A stretch of DNA of 47,760 nt from Candidatus Nealsoniibacteriota bacterium (GTDB lineage Bacteria; Planctomycetota; Planctomycetia; Pirellulales; Thermoguttaceae). Below are positions 1 to 10,783 of the stretch, piece by piece. Position numbers and translations under genes: made by a program. Where the stretch lies: the NCBI GenBank assembly GCA_013202865.1, contig JABMRB010000793.1, forward strand, positions 1 through 47,760, in the 5' to 3' direction. The stretch's first letter is position 1. The number at the start of each line of letters is the position of its first letter. The notes beneath the pieces were generated by a model. That model was not told where the DNA came from. It was given only the letters and a program-made list of their open reading frames with translations, and ran no database searches.

Positions 1-1
1 A

Positions 2-3000
2 GCCTACGCCGTCGCATTGCACGGCGCCCTGAACGTAGTCGACACCGATACCACGTTTAACAACACGACCACGGTCACGCTCGGCGACGAAGACACCGAC
101 CGTACCACGTTCACCGGCGGGCTGGACACCACAAACTGCACGACGACGAATATCGCCGGAATCGTCGCCACGGAAAACGATTCCACACTTTCCTTGGGTG
201 CAACAAATCTCACGACCGATGCGACGCTGATCTCCGACGAGGTCGATTTCGCCGGTGTGGTCGACGGTGGCGGCTTCGCACTGACGATCGAGCCGGACGA
301 AGTGACCGATGCGATCGAGATCGGAAACGGGGCCGCCGGTGGAAACGACGTTCTGGTTATCGACACCGTGGAGATCGGCAGATTGGCCGTCGACACGTTT
401 TCCCAAATCACGATCGGACGTACCGACGGGACACACCAGATCACGGTCGGGACATCCAGCTTCGCCGATCCGCTGAGAATCTTCGCGCCGAACGCCGGCG
501 GCAAGATCACCGTCAACGGCCAATTGGACACGCTCGGCAGTCTCGCCGGCAGCCCGGCAACGATCGACGTGAACGGTTCGGCCGTGCTCAATGTCGACGT
601 CGTGACCGCAGGCGCAGCAGTTACGTTTTCCTCCGACGTGGAAGTGGGCAACGGCCGGGCAGTGACGGTCAACACCGCCAGCGGGATTGCGGCGGGAGCC
701 AACGTCACGTTTGGCGGCACGGTCGACGGACAGGCACCTGCCGGCATCGAGACGCTGTCCGTCAACGTGGGCTCCGGCGGCAACGTTCAGTTCCAGGACG
801 CGGTCGGCGCCACTGCACCTTTGGACCTGACGATCACCAACAGCAACTCGACAACCTTCAGCGGCAACACCAACGTCGGCACGTTGACCACGTTCGCCCA
901 AGCCTACTCCGTCGCGTTCCATGGGGCCGTCAACACGATCGACACAGCTACCACGTTTCTCAACACAAACGGCGTGATCTTCGGCAACGTGCCGGCGGTG
1001 GACCCGATCAGGTTGACCACGACCGGCGACAGCGTGCAGATCGACGGCCCGGTGACGCTCAATACGGACACCCGCATCGAAACCGCCGGCGGCGACGTCA
1101 CGTTCACAACGCTCGCCACGATCAACAGTCTGGCCGACGGAGAGAAGGGCCTGACGCTCGACGCGGGGGTTGGTAGCGTGCAGTTCCAGGCGGACGTCGG
1201 GACTCAGGCTGCCAACATGAGGCTGGGATACCTGGTGGTCGAAGAGGCCGACGCGGGTGTGGCGTTCGATCAGGTGGCGGCGGTCAACGTGACGGACCGG
1301 GAGCCGAACACAATTGATATTGGCTCGACCAACGCGATCACCGGTGGCATCGTGCTCGACGGTGGGGCGGGAACGATCGCGCTCAGCAGCACCGACGGCA
1401 ACGTCCGCTTCAACGGGCCGGTGAGACTCCACAGCAACACACGTATCGACACTGCCTCGGGGCCCGGGAACGTTCTTTTTACCAACCAGTCGACCGTCGA
1501 CAGCAAAGCCCTTGAGAACCACGATCTGACGTTGGCGGCCGGCACCGGAGACGTCGACTTTGAGACCAACGTAGGAAGCAACGACCGCTTGCGCGATCTG
1601 CGCATCGACAGTGCCGACAACGTGACGGCCGACGCGGCGATCAACGCAACCACCTTCGTGCAGCAGGCGGGTACCGGCACGACAACGTTCAGCGGGCCGG
1701 TCGATACGGTCGGCTCGCCGTTGGGTGTGAGCGTGACGACCCTTAACGTCACGGTAGACTCGTCGGTCACTACCCATGGAGGTTCGGTCGATGTGGACGC
1801 GGGCGACGCCATCACCATGCACAACGGGGCGTTGATCGCTGCGGGCAACGGGACCATCGCACTGAAGGCGGTGAATGACGTTACGTTGGCCGGTGTGAAA
1901 ACGGAGAATGCGACGGGAAATGCGGTGAGGATCGAAAGCACCTCCGGCAGCGTGATAGACGGCGGCGACTTGCACGTGGAAGTGGAAGCCGACTCCATCG
2001 GTGCAACGGTGAACATCGACGCGGCGACGGGAGTGGGCTCGACGGACCCGCTGGAAACCAAGATCCACGAACTGTGGGTGAATAACAGCACGTCGGGCGC
2101 CGTGGAGATTGCCGAAGAGAACGATCTCTCCATCGCCGGGATTTCGAACGTTCACATAATTGGCGCCGACCAGGGCCTGATCAATATCGAGGCCAAGGGA
2201 ACCATTTCGATCAAGAACGGCACTGCCCTGGAGAGTGGAACCGGCTGGGTAACCCATGCTCCAATCGCCCTGAACGTCACGAACAATCCCTTCGGTCAAT
2301 TTCTGTCTTGGGCTGACACGGTACAGAATCTGGCGGGGTGGTTTGGCAATGCCGGCGACGGCGGTCGAAACTTCAGCCTGACCATCGAGTGGGACGACGG
2401 CCGGAGCCAGACGGTGCTGGGTATCAATCACGGAGATCTGGTCAACCTGCACGCGGACATCGCAGGGCATGACGGCTCACCTCCCTGGATAAACCCCGGC
2501 GGATCGACGCTTCCCGAACAAGTGACACTGGACTTGTCGCGGATCTACTCGAGCATCTATCTGTCCCTGCTCAGCCCACCCGTGGCGGAGGCGTTAGTCA
2601 CGGTCTACAACGACCCGAACATTCGCCTGGAAGATAACAGGGGACCGGACTATCTCAATCAGGCGAGCGAGATCGTACCGACTCCGGTGGCAACTATGTC
2701 TCTGGCCGGCAAGATGCCGGAGGCGTTCGAGCGGCCGGTACCGATTCCGCCGCAAGAGATTGCACAGCCGCCGCTGTTTCTGACGACGTCGCGGCTGACT
2801 CGGTATGAGGAGATATCCTTCCGAGGGGAAGCACGTCAACAGCAGGTACGGAAGCTGTATATCGTAAAGGTTGTTAACGGAGAGGAAGTAGATCGCACGG
2901 ACCTGCCACTCGAATGGGTCTCGAAGATGTCCGAACTGCTGACGCAATTCAAAGACAGGGGGCTGCCCAACGGCACGTACCGGATCTACCTTAAGGAACC

Positions 3001-3418
3001 GAACCTCCCGCAGCGGGAGCTGATGGAGTTCATCAAATCGGAGGATACGATCGGAGAGGCGGTTCGCGAGCCGGGGCGAGGCTCGAATCCGATTCTTCCC
3101 GACGAACGGGGATCGGACGTTCCCGAACCGGAAGAGAAACCCGACGCACCGCCGGCCGCCCCGCAGCCCAGTGCCGAGATGCCCAGTGCCGAGAAGCCCA
3201 GTGCCGAGATCTCCGAGGATCCTCAGCCGGAGAACGTCTCCGCGTCTTCCCGCGGGGCGTCTCGTTCGGCGCTTGGCGCGGCATTGCTGGCCGGCACGGT
3301 CCTGGCTGCCGATTCGACCCGTGGCCGGTGGGGCAAGGCGTTAGACCGGGCCATGGCGAGGTCGGCCGAGCGGCCGCTGACCAAGGTCGAACGAATGTGC
3401 CGGCGCTTGCGGCAATAG
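2..3418 (+). CDS. Repeat-rich extracellular/surface (filamentous-haemagglutinin-like beta-repeat) protein, 5' truncated by window edge
   Basis: Frame open to the left edge (AYAVALHGALNVVDTDTTF...); internal paralogous segment AYSVAFHGAVNTIDTATTFLN; repeated G/T/N/V/D-rich 'GNVRFNGPV', 'VQFQADVG' units; Pro/Glu-rich tail with PSAE repeats and a C-terminal hydrophobic stretch. Confidence 0.7.
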   Translation, partial: AYAVALHGALNVVDTDTTFNNTTTVTLGDEDTDRTTFTGGLDTTNCTTTNIAGIVATENDSTLSLGATNLTTDATLISDEVDFAGVVDGGGFALTIEPDEVTDAIEIGNGAAGGNDVLVIDTVEIGRLAVDTFSQITIGRTDGTHQITVGTSSFADPLRIFAPNAGGKITVNGQLDTLGSLAGSPATIDVNGSAVLNVDVVTAGAAVTFSSDVEVGNGRAVTVNTASGIAAGANVTFGGTVDGQAPAGIETLSVNVGSGGNVQFQDAVGATAPLDLTITNSNSTTFSGNTNVGTLTTFAQAYSVAFHGAVNTIDTATTFLNTNGVIFGNVPAVDPIRLTTTGDSVQIDGPVTLNTDTRIETAGGDVTFTTLATINSLADGEKGLTLDAGVGSVQFQADVGTQAANMRLGYLVVEEADAGVAFDQVAAVNVTDREPNTIDIGSTNAITGGIVLDGGAGTIALSSTDGNVRFNGPVRLHSNTRIDTASGPGNVLFTNQSTVDSKALENHDLTLAAGTGDVDFETNVGSNDRLRDLRIDSADNVTADAAINATTFVQQAGTGTTTFSGPVDTVGSPLGVSVTTLNVTVDSSVTTHGGSVDVDAGDAITMHNGALIAAGNGTIALKAVNDVTLAGVKTENATGNAVRIESTSGSVIDGGDLHVEVEADSIGATVNIDAATGVGSTDPLETKIHELWVNNSTSGAVEIAEENDLSIAGISNVHIIGADQGLINIEAKGTISIKNGTALESGTGWVTHAPIALNVTNNPFGQFLSWADTVQNLAGWFGNAGDGGRNFSLTIEWDDGRSQTVLGINHGDLVNLHADIAGHDGSPPWINPGGSTLPEQVTLDLSRIYSSIYLSLLSPPVAEALVTVYNDPNIRLEDNRGPDYLNQASEIVPTPVATMSLAGKMPEAFERPVPIPPQEIAQPPLFLTTSRLTRYEEISFRGEARQQQVRKLYIVKVVNGEEVDRTDLPLEWVSKMSELLTQFKDRGLPNGTYRIYLKEPNLPQRELMEFIKSEDTIGEAVREPGRGSNPILPDERGSDVPEPEEKPDAPPAAPQPSAEMPSAEKPSAEISEDPQPENVSASSRGASRSALGAALLAGTVLAADSTRGRWGKALDRAMARSAERPLTKVERMCRRLRQ

Positions 3419-3477
3419 GTGTTTGGTGAGAGTATTGTCGATCAGAGAACTAGCCCGTTGATGAATTGAGGACTATC

Positions 3478-6400
3478 ATGCCAACTTGTCCATTCTGTCA
3501 AGCCGACCTTCAGGAGACTGACGTTCGGTCCGGGCGATGTCCCCGTTGCGGCAAGCAGTTGCCGGCCGAGCAGGCCGCACCGCCGCGGACTTCCGGGGAC
3601 GGTTCAGCGTCCGAAGAGGCGACGTCTGAATCTTCGCCGCCGAAAACCTCGGATACGGATGATCGACAGCGGATGGGCGAGACGCTCGACGGGGCGCCGT
3701 TACCGGAGCCTCCGCCCTCGGAGGAGGACGCCGACACGGCCGACGACTTCCCCGTCGACAAGACGTTGGACGGGGGAGACCCGTCCGAGACGCCGCCGGC
3801 AGAGGACCTGATCGGTGACACGGACGACCGCCAATACGCGGAGACGCTCGACAGCGACCGCGTGCCGCCGATGTCCCTTCCTTCCGGCGGAAACCCGCTC
3901 AGTTCGATCAAGGCCGAGGGCCGTGCCGCGGTAGCCGAATCAAAACAGGTGATCCCGTCGCGCGTTGTTTGCCAGCAGGACGGGCCAAGGCTGCCCGATG
4001 CCGACTACGAAGTGCTGGGAAAGATCGATAAGGGCGGGGTGGGGATCATCTACAGTGCCCGGCAGGCCTCGATCGGACGGCAAGTGGCACTGAAGATGCT
4101 CAAGCCGGAGCGGGCCGACGACCAGGGGCAGCGGGCGTCGTTGATCTCGGAAGCGGTCGTCACCGGCGACCTCGAACATCCCAACATTGTGCCGATCTAC
4201 GACTTGGGGATCAGAGAGGTTCGCCGACCAGAGGGCGAGGCCAAGGGTGAGCTGTTCTACTCGATGAAGCACGTCCAGGGTACGGAGTGGCAAAGCGTCA
4301 TCTCATCGCAAACCGAAGAGGAAGACCTCGACGCGCTGTTGAAGGTCTGCGACGCCGTTGCCTTCGCCCACAGCCGCAAGGTGATCCACCGCGACCTGAA
4401 ACCCCGAAACATCATGCTCGGCGATTTCGGCGAAGTGTTGGTGATGGATTGGGGGCTGGCAACGTCGCCGGACGACAAGGGCAACGGCGAGGCCGAAGGC
4501 ACGCCCGCCTACATGGCGCCGGAGATGGCACAAGGCCATACCGAGCGGATCGGGTTCCACAGCGACGTCTACCTGCTGGGGGCAATACTGTACGAGATCA
4601 TCACGGGTAATCCGCCTCACCCGGGTGAGACCGTCAAGCAAAGCGTGGCCGCAGCCGCGGAGAACGAAATCCGGCCGACCAACCGGTCCGGTGAGTTGCT
4701 CGATATCGCCCTGAAGGCCATGGCCACTGCGCCGGAAGACCGCCACGCCGACGTGGGCGAGTTCCAGGACGCCGTGCGGCAGTATCAGGCCCATTCCCAG
4801 AGCAGCCTGCTCGCCACCCGGGCGAAGGGGGATCTGGATGAAGCCGAGCGCGAAGGGGACTACAAGGTATTCGCACGGGCTCTGTTCGGGTTTCAGGAGG
4901 CGTTGGAGCTTTGGGACGGCAACGCCGCAGCCCGGTCCGGCGTGTCGGAAGCCGCGACGGCCTACGCGGGCTGTGCCTTGAACCGAGGCGACTTCGATCT
5001 GGGCATCTCGCTGCTGGACAACCTCGACGAGCAAGATCCGCAGCGGAACAAACTGCACCAGCGTCTCCAAACCGGCGCACGCGACCGCGACCGGCAGGAA
5101 AGTTGGCGCCGCAACGCCAAACGTATCGGGTTGGCGCTGGTGGCGACGATCTTCGTTGTGATCATCGGATCGTTCTTCTGGGTGCTGAGAGCGGAAGGGA
5201 TTGCGGTCAAGGAAAAGGAAGAAGCGGACCGGCAGAGAGGGATTGCTGTAGAGCAGAAAGGAATTGCCGTAGATCGGAAGAAGGAGGCAGATAGGCAGAA
5301 AGGAATTGCCATAGATCAGAAGGAGGAGGCAGACAGGCAGAAAGGAATTGCCGTAGAGCAGACGAAAGAGGCAAATAGACAGCGAACCATCGCCGAGAAG
5401 AACGAGGAGAAAGCACAATACAGTGCCTACGTGACCCGGATCGGCCTGGCGGAGGCGAGCATCGGGGAAAACGCGTTCGACCGAGCCGGCACGCTGTTGC
5501 AGCAGTGCCCCGAGGAGCAAAAGACGACTTGGGAATGGGGGCACTTGTGGCATCTCTGCACGCAGGCCCGTGTTAAGTTTAACGCTCAGCAACGGATCGA
5601 GGCCGTGGCGTTCTCGCCGGACGGAGGGCGTTTTGCCACCGGTGGCTGGGGCGGCACGGTTGATATCTGGGACACGGCAACTAGAAACAGGATTCGGACT
5701 CTTGAGAACGGCGTCGAGGACGTTTTCGCCGTAGCCTTCTCTCCCGACGGTAAACACCTTGCCGCCGGCACGAACGACAAACCGAACTACATCAAGATCT
5801 GGAACGTCGACTCTGGTGAACTCGTCCAAGAACTCGCAGGACACGGCGACGCTGTGTTGAGCGTCGTCTACTCAAAGGATGGACAGAAGCTGTTGACGAG
5901 TTCCTACGACGGCACGGCCAAGCTATGGGACCTGACGACCGGCGAGGTGCTGCAAACCTTCGAGGGCCACGACTGGTGGGTCTGGTCGGCGGCTTTCGAT
6001 CCGAACGAAAAAAGAGTCGTCACTGCCAGCCAGGACGGGACGGCGATCGTCTGGACGGTCAAGACGGACAAGACGGCCGAAACGGAAAAGGAAGACAAGG
6101 CGGATGAGACGGACAAGGCAAACAAGAAAGGTCCGGCGGCGTTCCGGGGGCATAAGGGACCGGTGTATGCTGCCGCCTTTTCACCCGACGGCCGGCACGT
6201 GGCCAGCGCGGGCTACGACAAGCGAGTGCTCCTTTGGGAACCCAAAGAAGCGACGCACTTCGACATCGAATTGGCGGTGAAGAACAAGGATAACCCGGCG
6301 CCCGTCTACGAGGTCTTGAGCGGTCACACGGCCCCCGTTCGCTCGCTGCAGTTCTTCCCCCGGTCCGGCGCGGAATCCTCTCCCGATTCCGACGAACAAC

Positions 6401-8619
6401 TCCTGGTCAGCGGCAGCAACGACAATACGGTGAGGGTTTGGGACCCTCGCAGCGGGGAATTACTCCGAACGCTGAGGGGCCACGGAGGTTGGGTGCTGTC
6501 TTGCGCGTTTGACCCCCAATCTTCTATCGACAACCCTCGGATCCTCTCGGGCAGTCACGACCGGTTTGCAAGGATCTGGAGTTTCGCCGAATACGAAGAG
6601 CTTCGCGTATTCGGAAGGCGTATCCATCGAGGTCACAAAGACGCCGTTCTCGGGGGGGCTTTCTCGTTTCCCGACGGCTTGAAGATCGCCAGCGCCAGCC
6701 GCGACCGCACGGCCAGTATCTGGGATTTCAACTCCGGTGAGCAGGGCCTGCACTTACAGGAGGGGCACGAATACCTGGCGTCAACCGCCCTCTTCTATCC
6801 CGACGGGAAACGACTGCTTACCGCCGCCGTCGACAATACCACCAGAATTTGGGACGTCTCCACCGGTGCACAGCAGTTTCGGCTTGACAAGACCGGCGCC
6901 AATGCCGTCGTGGCGGTCTCGCAGGAGACCGATTCGCAGAAGGCCCGATGGATCTTGACCGGCAGCGACCAGGACACGGCAAAACTGTGGAACGCGCAAA
7001 CCGGCGAGTTGATCCGAGAACTCGATGACCACCACTCCGAAGTCACGGCCGTGGCCGTCTCGACCAACAACCAGTGGCTGATGACCGGTGATCGGGCAGG
7101 GAAATGCCGCCTGTGGGACGCCAATAAGTACGCGTTGCTCTGGGAATCGGCCAAGCATTCTCGAGCCGTGAACGCCGCCGTGTTCCTTCCCGGGCAAGGA
7201 CAAACCCCGGAGCGACTCTTGACTGCCAGTGCGGACAACACGGTGGCCCAATGGGATCTAAAAACGGGTGAGGAGCATGGCACGCTGCTGCTGAAACATC
7301 CCGATGCCGTCACGTCGATGGCCCTCTCGGCCGACGATCGGCTACTGGTGACCAGTTGTGGCGACAACGTCGTCAGGCTTTGGGACGTGGACCGCGCCGT
7401 GGTAGTCGGGAAGATCTCCGGCGGGGACGAGACGGTTAATCGGGTGGCAATCGTGGCGGGCAACGGCGGCCAGGGGTTCCTGCGAGTGGCGACCACCAGC
7501 GCACCCAACGTGGTGCGTCTGTGGGACTTGCGGGACCGGCAAGAGATCCGAGAGATCACCGGCGCCGATGGAAATGCGTTCTTGCGTCTCGATCCGGGAA
7601 GCCAATTAGCCTGGTCAGCCGTCTTCCATCCCGACGGCAAACGCCTGCTCACCGTAGGTGGCAACGAGGCCTGCTTGTGGGATATCGACACCGGAGACTC
7701 AATGCTCGACTTCAGCCCGCACGATGCCGTTGCGTCTGCCCACTACTCGCACGACGGGAAATACCTGATCACCGGGAGCTGGGACGGCACGGCCAAGGTC
7801 TGGAACACCGAGACCGGCATCGTCGAGAGCAGACTTCGCGGGGGACACGATACGCTTGTCAACAGCGCCGTCTTCCATCCGGACGATTCTACGACGGCAC
7901 TTACCGCCAGTAACGACACAACCGCCAAACTCTGGAAACTCGCAAGCGAGAACGGAAGCCCGACGTGGGCAGTCGTCAGAACATTCACCGGACACACCGG
8001 CCGCGTCAGCAGCGCCGTGTTCTCTCCCGACGGAAATCAAGTGCTGACGGTATCCGACGATAAGACGGCCCGCGTCTGGGACACGGCCACCGGAGAGGAA
8101 CTGCCGTTCTCTCCGCTGAAGGAGCACATTCAGAGCGAGTTTACTCACGATCAGGCCGTCCTCTGCGCCGCATACTCCCGTGACGGGCAATGGATCGTCA
8201 CCGGCAGCGAGGACAATACGGCAAGGCTGTGGCACGCCGCGACCGGCAAGCCCGCAATGGCCGGCGATCTTACAACCGAGGAAGCGGACGAATCCGCTGA
8301 GCCGGCCACGGACGAAACGGATGAGCCGGCGCTCGTCGAGAAAGCCCCACTGATCCTGGAGGGGCATTCCGCCGGCGTTACGTCCGTCGCTTTCTCCCCG
8401 GACGGTGAGCGTGTGATTACCGGAAGCCGGGACAGAATGGCTAAGCTCTGGGAACTACGCGGCGGCGACGAGATTCTCACCCTGAAGAAACACGCCGAGG
8501 AGGTGACCTGCGTCGCGTTTTCACTAGACGGCAAGAGCATCCTCACCGGCAGCCGCGACGGAACGCTCATCCTTTGGCCCACCACGAAACCACCGTCGCA
8601 GAAACCTCCCAGCCGGTAA
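3478..8619 (+). CDS. Zinc ribbon - Ser/Thr protein kinase - TM - WD40 repeat protein
   Basis: CPFCQ...CPRC zinc ribbon; kinase motifs IDKGGVGIIYSARQ, VALKML, HRDLKPRNIML, DWG, TPAYMAPE; TM IGLALVATIFVVIIGSFFWVL; many WD40 units (VAFSPDG...WD). ATG at 3478 preferred to the TTG at 3466. Confidence 0.9.
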   Translation: MPTCPFCQADLQETDVRSGRCPRCGKQLPAEQAAPPRTSGDGSASEEATSESSPPKTSDTDDRQRMGETLDGAPLPEPPPSEEDADTADDFPVDKTLDGGDPSETPPAEDLIGDTDDRQYAETLDSDRVPPMSLPSGGNPLSSIKAEGRAAVAESKQVIPSRVVCQQDGPRLPDADYEVLGKIDKGGVGIIYSARQASIGRQVALKMLKPERADDQGQRASLISEAVVTGDLEHPNIVPIYDLGIREVRRPEGEAKGELFYSMKHVQGTEWQSVISSQTEEEDLDALLKVCDAVAFAHSRKVIHRDLKPRNIMLGDFGEVLVMDWGLATSPDDKGNGEAEGTPAYMAPEMAQGHTERIGFHSDVYLLGAILYEIITGNPPHPGETVKQSVAAAAENEIRPTNRSGELLDIALKAMATAPEDRHADVGEFQDAVRQYQAHSQSSLLATRAKGDLDEAEREGDYKVFARALFGFQEALELWDGNAAARSGVSEAATAYAGCALNRGDFDLGISLLDNLDEQDPQRNKLHQRLQTGARDRDRQESWRRNAKRIGLALVATIFVVIIGSFFWVLRAEGIAVKEKEEADRQRGIAVEQKGIAVDRKKEADRQKGIAIDQKEEADRQKGIAVEQTKEANRQRTIAEKNEEKAQYSAYVTRIGLAEASIGENAFDRAGTLLQQCPEEQKTTWEWGHLWHLCTQARVKFNAQQRIEAVAFSPDGGRFATGGWGGTVDIWDTATRNRIRTLENGVEDVFAVAFSPDGKHLAAGTNDKPNYIKIWNVDSGELVQELAGHGDAVLSVVYSKDGQKLLTSSYDGTAKLWDLTTGEVLQTFEGHDWWVWSAAFDPNEKRVVTASQDGTAIVWTVKTDKTAETEKEDKADETDKANKKGPAAFRGHKGPVYAAAFSPDGRHVASAGYDKRVLLWEPKEATHFDIELAVKNKDNPAPVYEVLSGHTAPVRSLQFFPRSGAESSPDSDEQLLVSGSNDNTVRVWDPRSGELLRTLRGHGGWVLSCAFDPQSSIDNPRILSGSHDRFARIWSFAEYEELRVFGRRIHRGHKDAVLGGAFSFPDGLKIASASRDRTASIWDFNSGEQGLHLQEGHEYLASTALFYPDGKRLLTAAVDNTTRIWDVSTGAQQFRLDKTGANAVVAVSQETDSQKARWILTGSDQDTAKLWNAQTGELIRELDDHHSEVTAVAVSTNNQWLMTGDRAGKCRLWDANKYALLWESAKHSRAVNAAVFLPGQGQTPERLLTASADNTVAQWDLKTGEEHGTLLLKHPDAVTSMALSADDRLLVTSCGDNVVRLWDVDRAVVVGKISGGDETVNRVAIVAGNGGQGFLRVATTSAPNVVRLWDLRDRQEIREITGADGNAFLRLDPGSQLAWSAVFHPDGKRLLTVGGNEACLWDIDTGDSMLDFSPHDAVASAHYSHDGKYLITGSWDGTAKVWNTETGIVESRLRGGHDTLVNSAVFHPDDSTTALTASNDTTAKLWKLASENGSPTWAVVRTFTGHTGRVSSAVFSPDGNQVLTVSDDKTARVWDTATGEELPFSPLKEHIQSEFTHDQAVLCAAYSRDGQWIVTGSEDNTARLWHAATGKPAMAGDLTTEEADESAEPATDETDEPALVEKAPLILEGHSAGVTSVAFSPDGERVITGSRDRMAKLWELRGGDEILTLKKHAEEVTCVAFSLDGKSILTGSRDGTLILWPTTKPPSQKPPSR

Positions 8620-8810
8620 CACCGCGCCGGCGGGTAGATCCGATTTCTTCACCGGGATCGTTACCAAAGGATCTGCACGGCCAGATACGCCGATTGCGCG
8701 TCGTCGCGCCCCCTCTGGAACTTTTCCGCAATCATGACACAATAAGAGGAGCGGCTTGGATCACACGACGTGTCTCGGTGTGTGCCCGGTGGCAAAAGGA
8801 GAGCGAACGC

Positions 8811-10775
8811 ATGTGGCAGGTCGGTGATGAACCGGTTCCCGGATACCGGCTGGAATCGTTCCTCGGCGAGGGATCGAATGCCGTCGTGTGGCAGGCCTCG
8901 GCACCCGGCGGCATGGCGACCGCGTTGAAACTGATCAATCTTGGTGGAAAGCTGGGGCTGAAGGAGTTTCGCGGTATCCAGCGGGTCAAGGAGATCCGCG
9001 ATGCCCATCTGCTGCCGATCACTGCTTTCTGGCTGCTCGACGATCAGGGAAACGTGCTCGACGATCGCGCGATGCACTGCCTGGACAATTGGGTACACGG
9101 ACAAGAAGAAGTCACCGGCACCGTTCGGGTTCGGCCTCGGTGGCCCAGGACGCTGGTGGTCGCCATGCCCCTGGCCAACACGAACCTCTTCGACCTGTTG
9201 GAGCAATACAAGAACCGGGGCTGCGTGGGGATTCCAGTCGACGAGTTGCTCGACTACATGGAAGACGCCGCCAAGGGCATCGACTTCCTCAACAGCCCCC
9301 GCCACGACCTCGGCGGCGACCCGGTGGCCGTTCAGCACTGTGACGTGAAACCACAGAACATCATGCTGGTGGGCGACTCGGCCGTGGTTTGCGACTTCGG
9401 ACTCGCGCGGGTGGCCGGTGGAGACGAGAACCTGCGTTCGCTCACCGGCCCGGCCGGGACACCCGCCTACATCGCCCCGGAATGCGTCCACGGCGCGGAG
9501 CCCAGCCGTGCTACCGACCAGTACTCGCTGGCGATTACCTATTTCGAGCTCCGCACCGGCGTGCTGCCCTTTGCCGCCGAATCGCTGGAGGAGGTTTTCG
9601 GCGTCCACACCGGGGGCCACCTCCAACTCGATCCGTTGCCGCCCGCGGAGCGTGCGGTGATCCGCCGGGCAACTTCGCTACAGCCGGAAGACCGCTTTCC
9701 CACCGCGTTGAAAATGGTCCGCGCGCTCAGGCAATCGGTCGGGCCTCGGCTCGATTCCGCGTCTGCGGCTGTGGCTGACGAGGTTGCACACGTCCGCGAC
9801 ACCGACGAGGTGTTGGAGTCGGCGCTGGACTCGAAACACGACGCCCGCCTGTTGGTCGATCGGGGCACGGCCTCGTTGAAACAGGGTGACGTCGAGGCGG
9901 CTATCGACGACTTCGACAAGGCCATCGACATGGCCCCCGACATGGCGGAGGCCTACTACGGCCGTGCGATGGCCCACGGGGCCACGGCGGAATACCGCCG
10001 CAAACACGCCGCCGCTTTCGACGAGCAGGCCCATTCAAACTTTGCCCGGGGTGACTTCAGCCACGCGATCGCCGATTTCAGCGAGGCCATCCGCATCAAC
10101 CCCGAACTGGCCACCGTCAACCGTTGCCGCCTCCTTCGTAACCGGGCACTTGCTTATCGTATCCAGGGTGACTACGACAAGGCCATCGCCGACTGCAACG
10201 AGGTGATTCGGCTCCATCCCGACTTCGCCAGGGCCTACCACGACCGTGCCTTGGCACACCGGGCCAAACTGGACTACGACCACGCGATCGTCGATCACCT
10301 CGAGGCCGTCCGCCTGTCGTCGGGCAACGCGTCGTCGGGCAACGCTTCCGGGGACTACTGCTCCGAGTGTGCCGCCGCCTACCGCGAGCGCGGCGACGCC
10401 TACTACCGCAGACGCGACTACGATCGGGCACTAGCCGACTACAACGAAGCGATCCGTATCCGGCCGCGGTGGGGCATCGCCTACAATCAACGCGGTCGCA
10501 CCTACGCTGCCAAGGGCGAATACTCGGGAGCCATCGACGACTACGGTCGCGCGCTGCAACTCGACAAGAAGTTCGCGCACCTCTACCATTACAATCGCGG
10601 CAACGCCCATCACAAGAACGCCGACTACCACGAGGCCGTCGCCGATTTCACGCAAGCCCTCGAACAAAAACCCGATTACGGCAGAGCCTACCTCGGGCGC
10701 AGCCGGGCCTACAGAGAGCTGGGAATGGAAACCGAGGCGCAATCCGATGCAGCCAAGGCCGAGTCGCTGAAATAG
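8811..10775 (+). CDS. Ser/Thr protein kinase with C-terminal TPR repeats
   Basis: Starts MWQVGDEPVPGYRLESFLGEGSNAVVW after an AAAAGGAGAG ribosome-binding-like stretch; HCDVKPQNIML, CDFGLARV, GTPAYIAPE; repeated TPRs (YNEAIRIRPRWGIAYNQRGRTYAAKGEYSGAIDDYGRAL). Confidence 0.88.
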   Translation: MWQVGDEPVPGYRLESFLGEGSNAVVWQASAPGGMATALKLINLGGKLGLKEFRGIQRVKEIRDAHLLPITAFWLLDDQGNVLDDRAMHCLDNWVHGQEEVTGTVRVRPRWPRTLVVAMPLANTNLFDLLEQYKNRGCVGIPVDELLDYMEDAAKGIDFLNSPRHDLGGDPVAVQHCDVKPQNIMLVGDSAVVCDFGLARVAGGDENLRSLTGPAGTPAYIAPECVHGAEPSRATDQYSLAITYFELRTGVLPFAAESLEEVFGVHTGGHLQLDPLPPAERAVIRRATSLQPEDRFPTALKMVRALRQSVGPRLDSASAAVADEVAHVRDTDEVLESALDSKHDARLLVDRGTASLKQGDVEAAIDDFDKAIDMAPDMAEAYYGRAMAHGATAEYRRKHAAAFDEQAHSNFARGDFSHAIADFSEAIRINPELATVNRCRLLRNRALAYRIQGDYDKAIADCNEVIRLHPDFARAYHDRALAHRAKLDYDHAIVDHLEAVRLSSGNASSGNASGDYCSECAAAYRERGDAYYRRRDYDRALADYNEAIRIRPRWGIAYNQRGRTYAAKGEYSGAIDDYGRALQLDKKFAHLYHYNRGNAHHKNADYHEAVADFTQALEQKPDYGRAYLGRSRAYRELGMETEAQSDAAKAESLK

Positions 10776-10783
10776 AACGGCTG

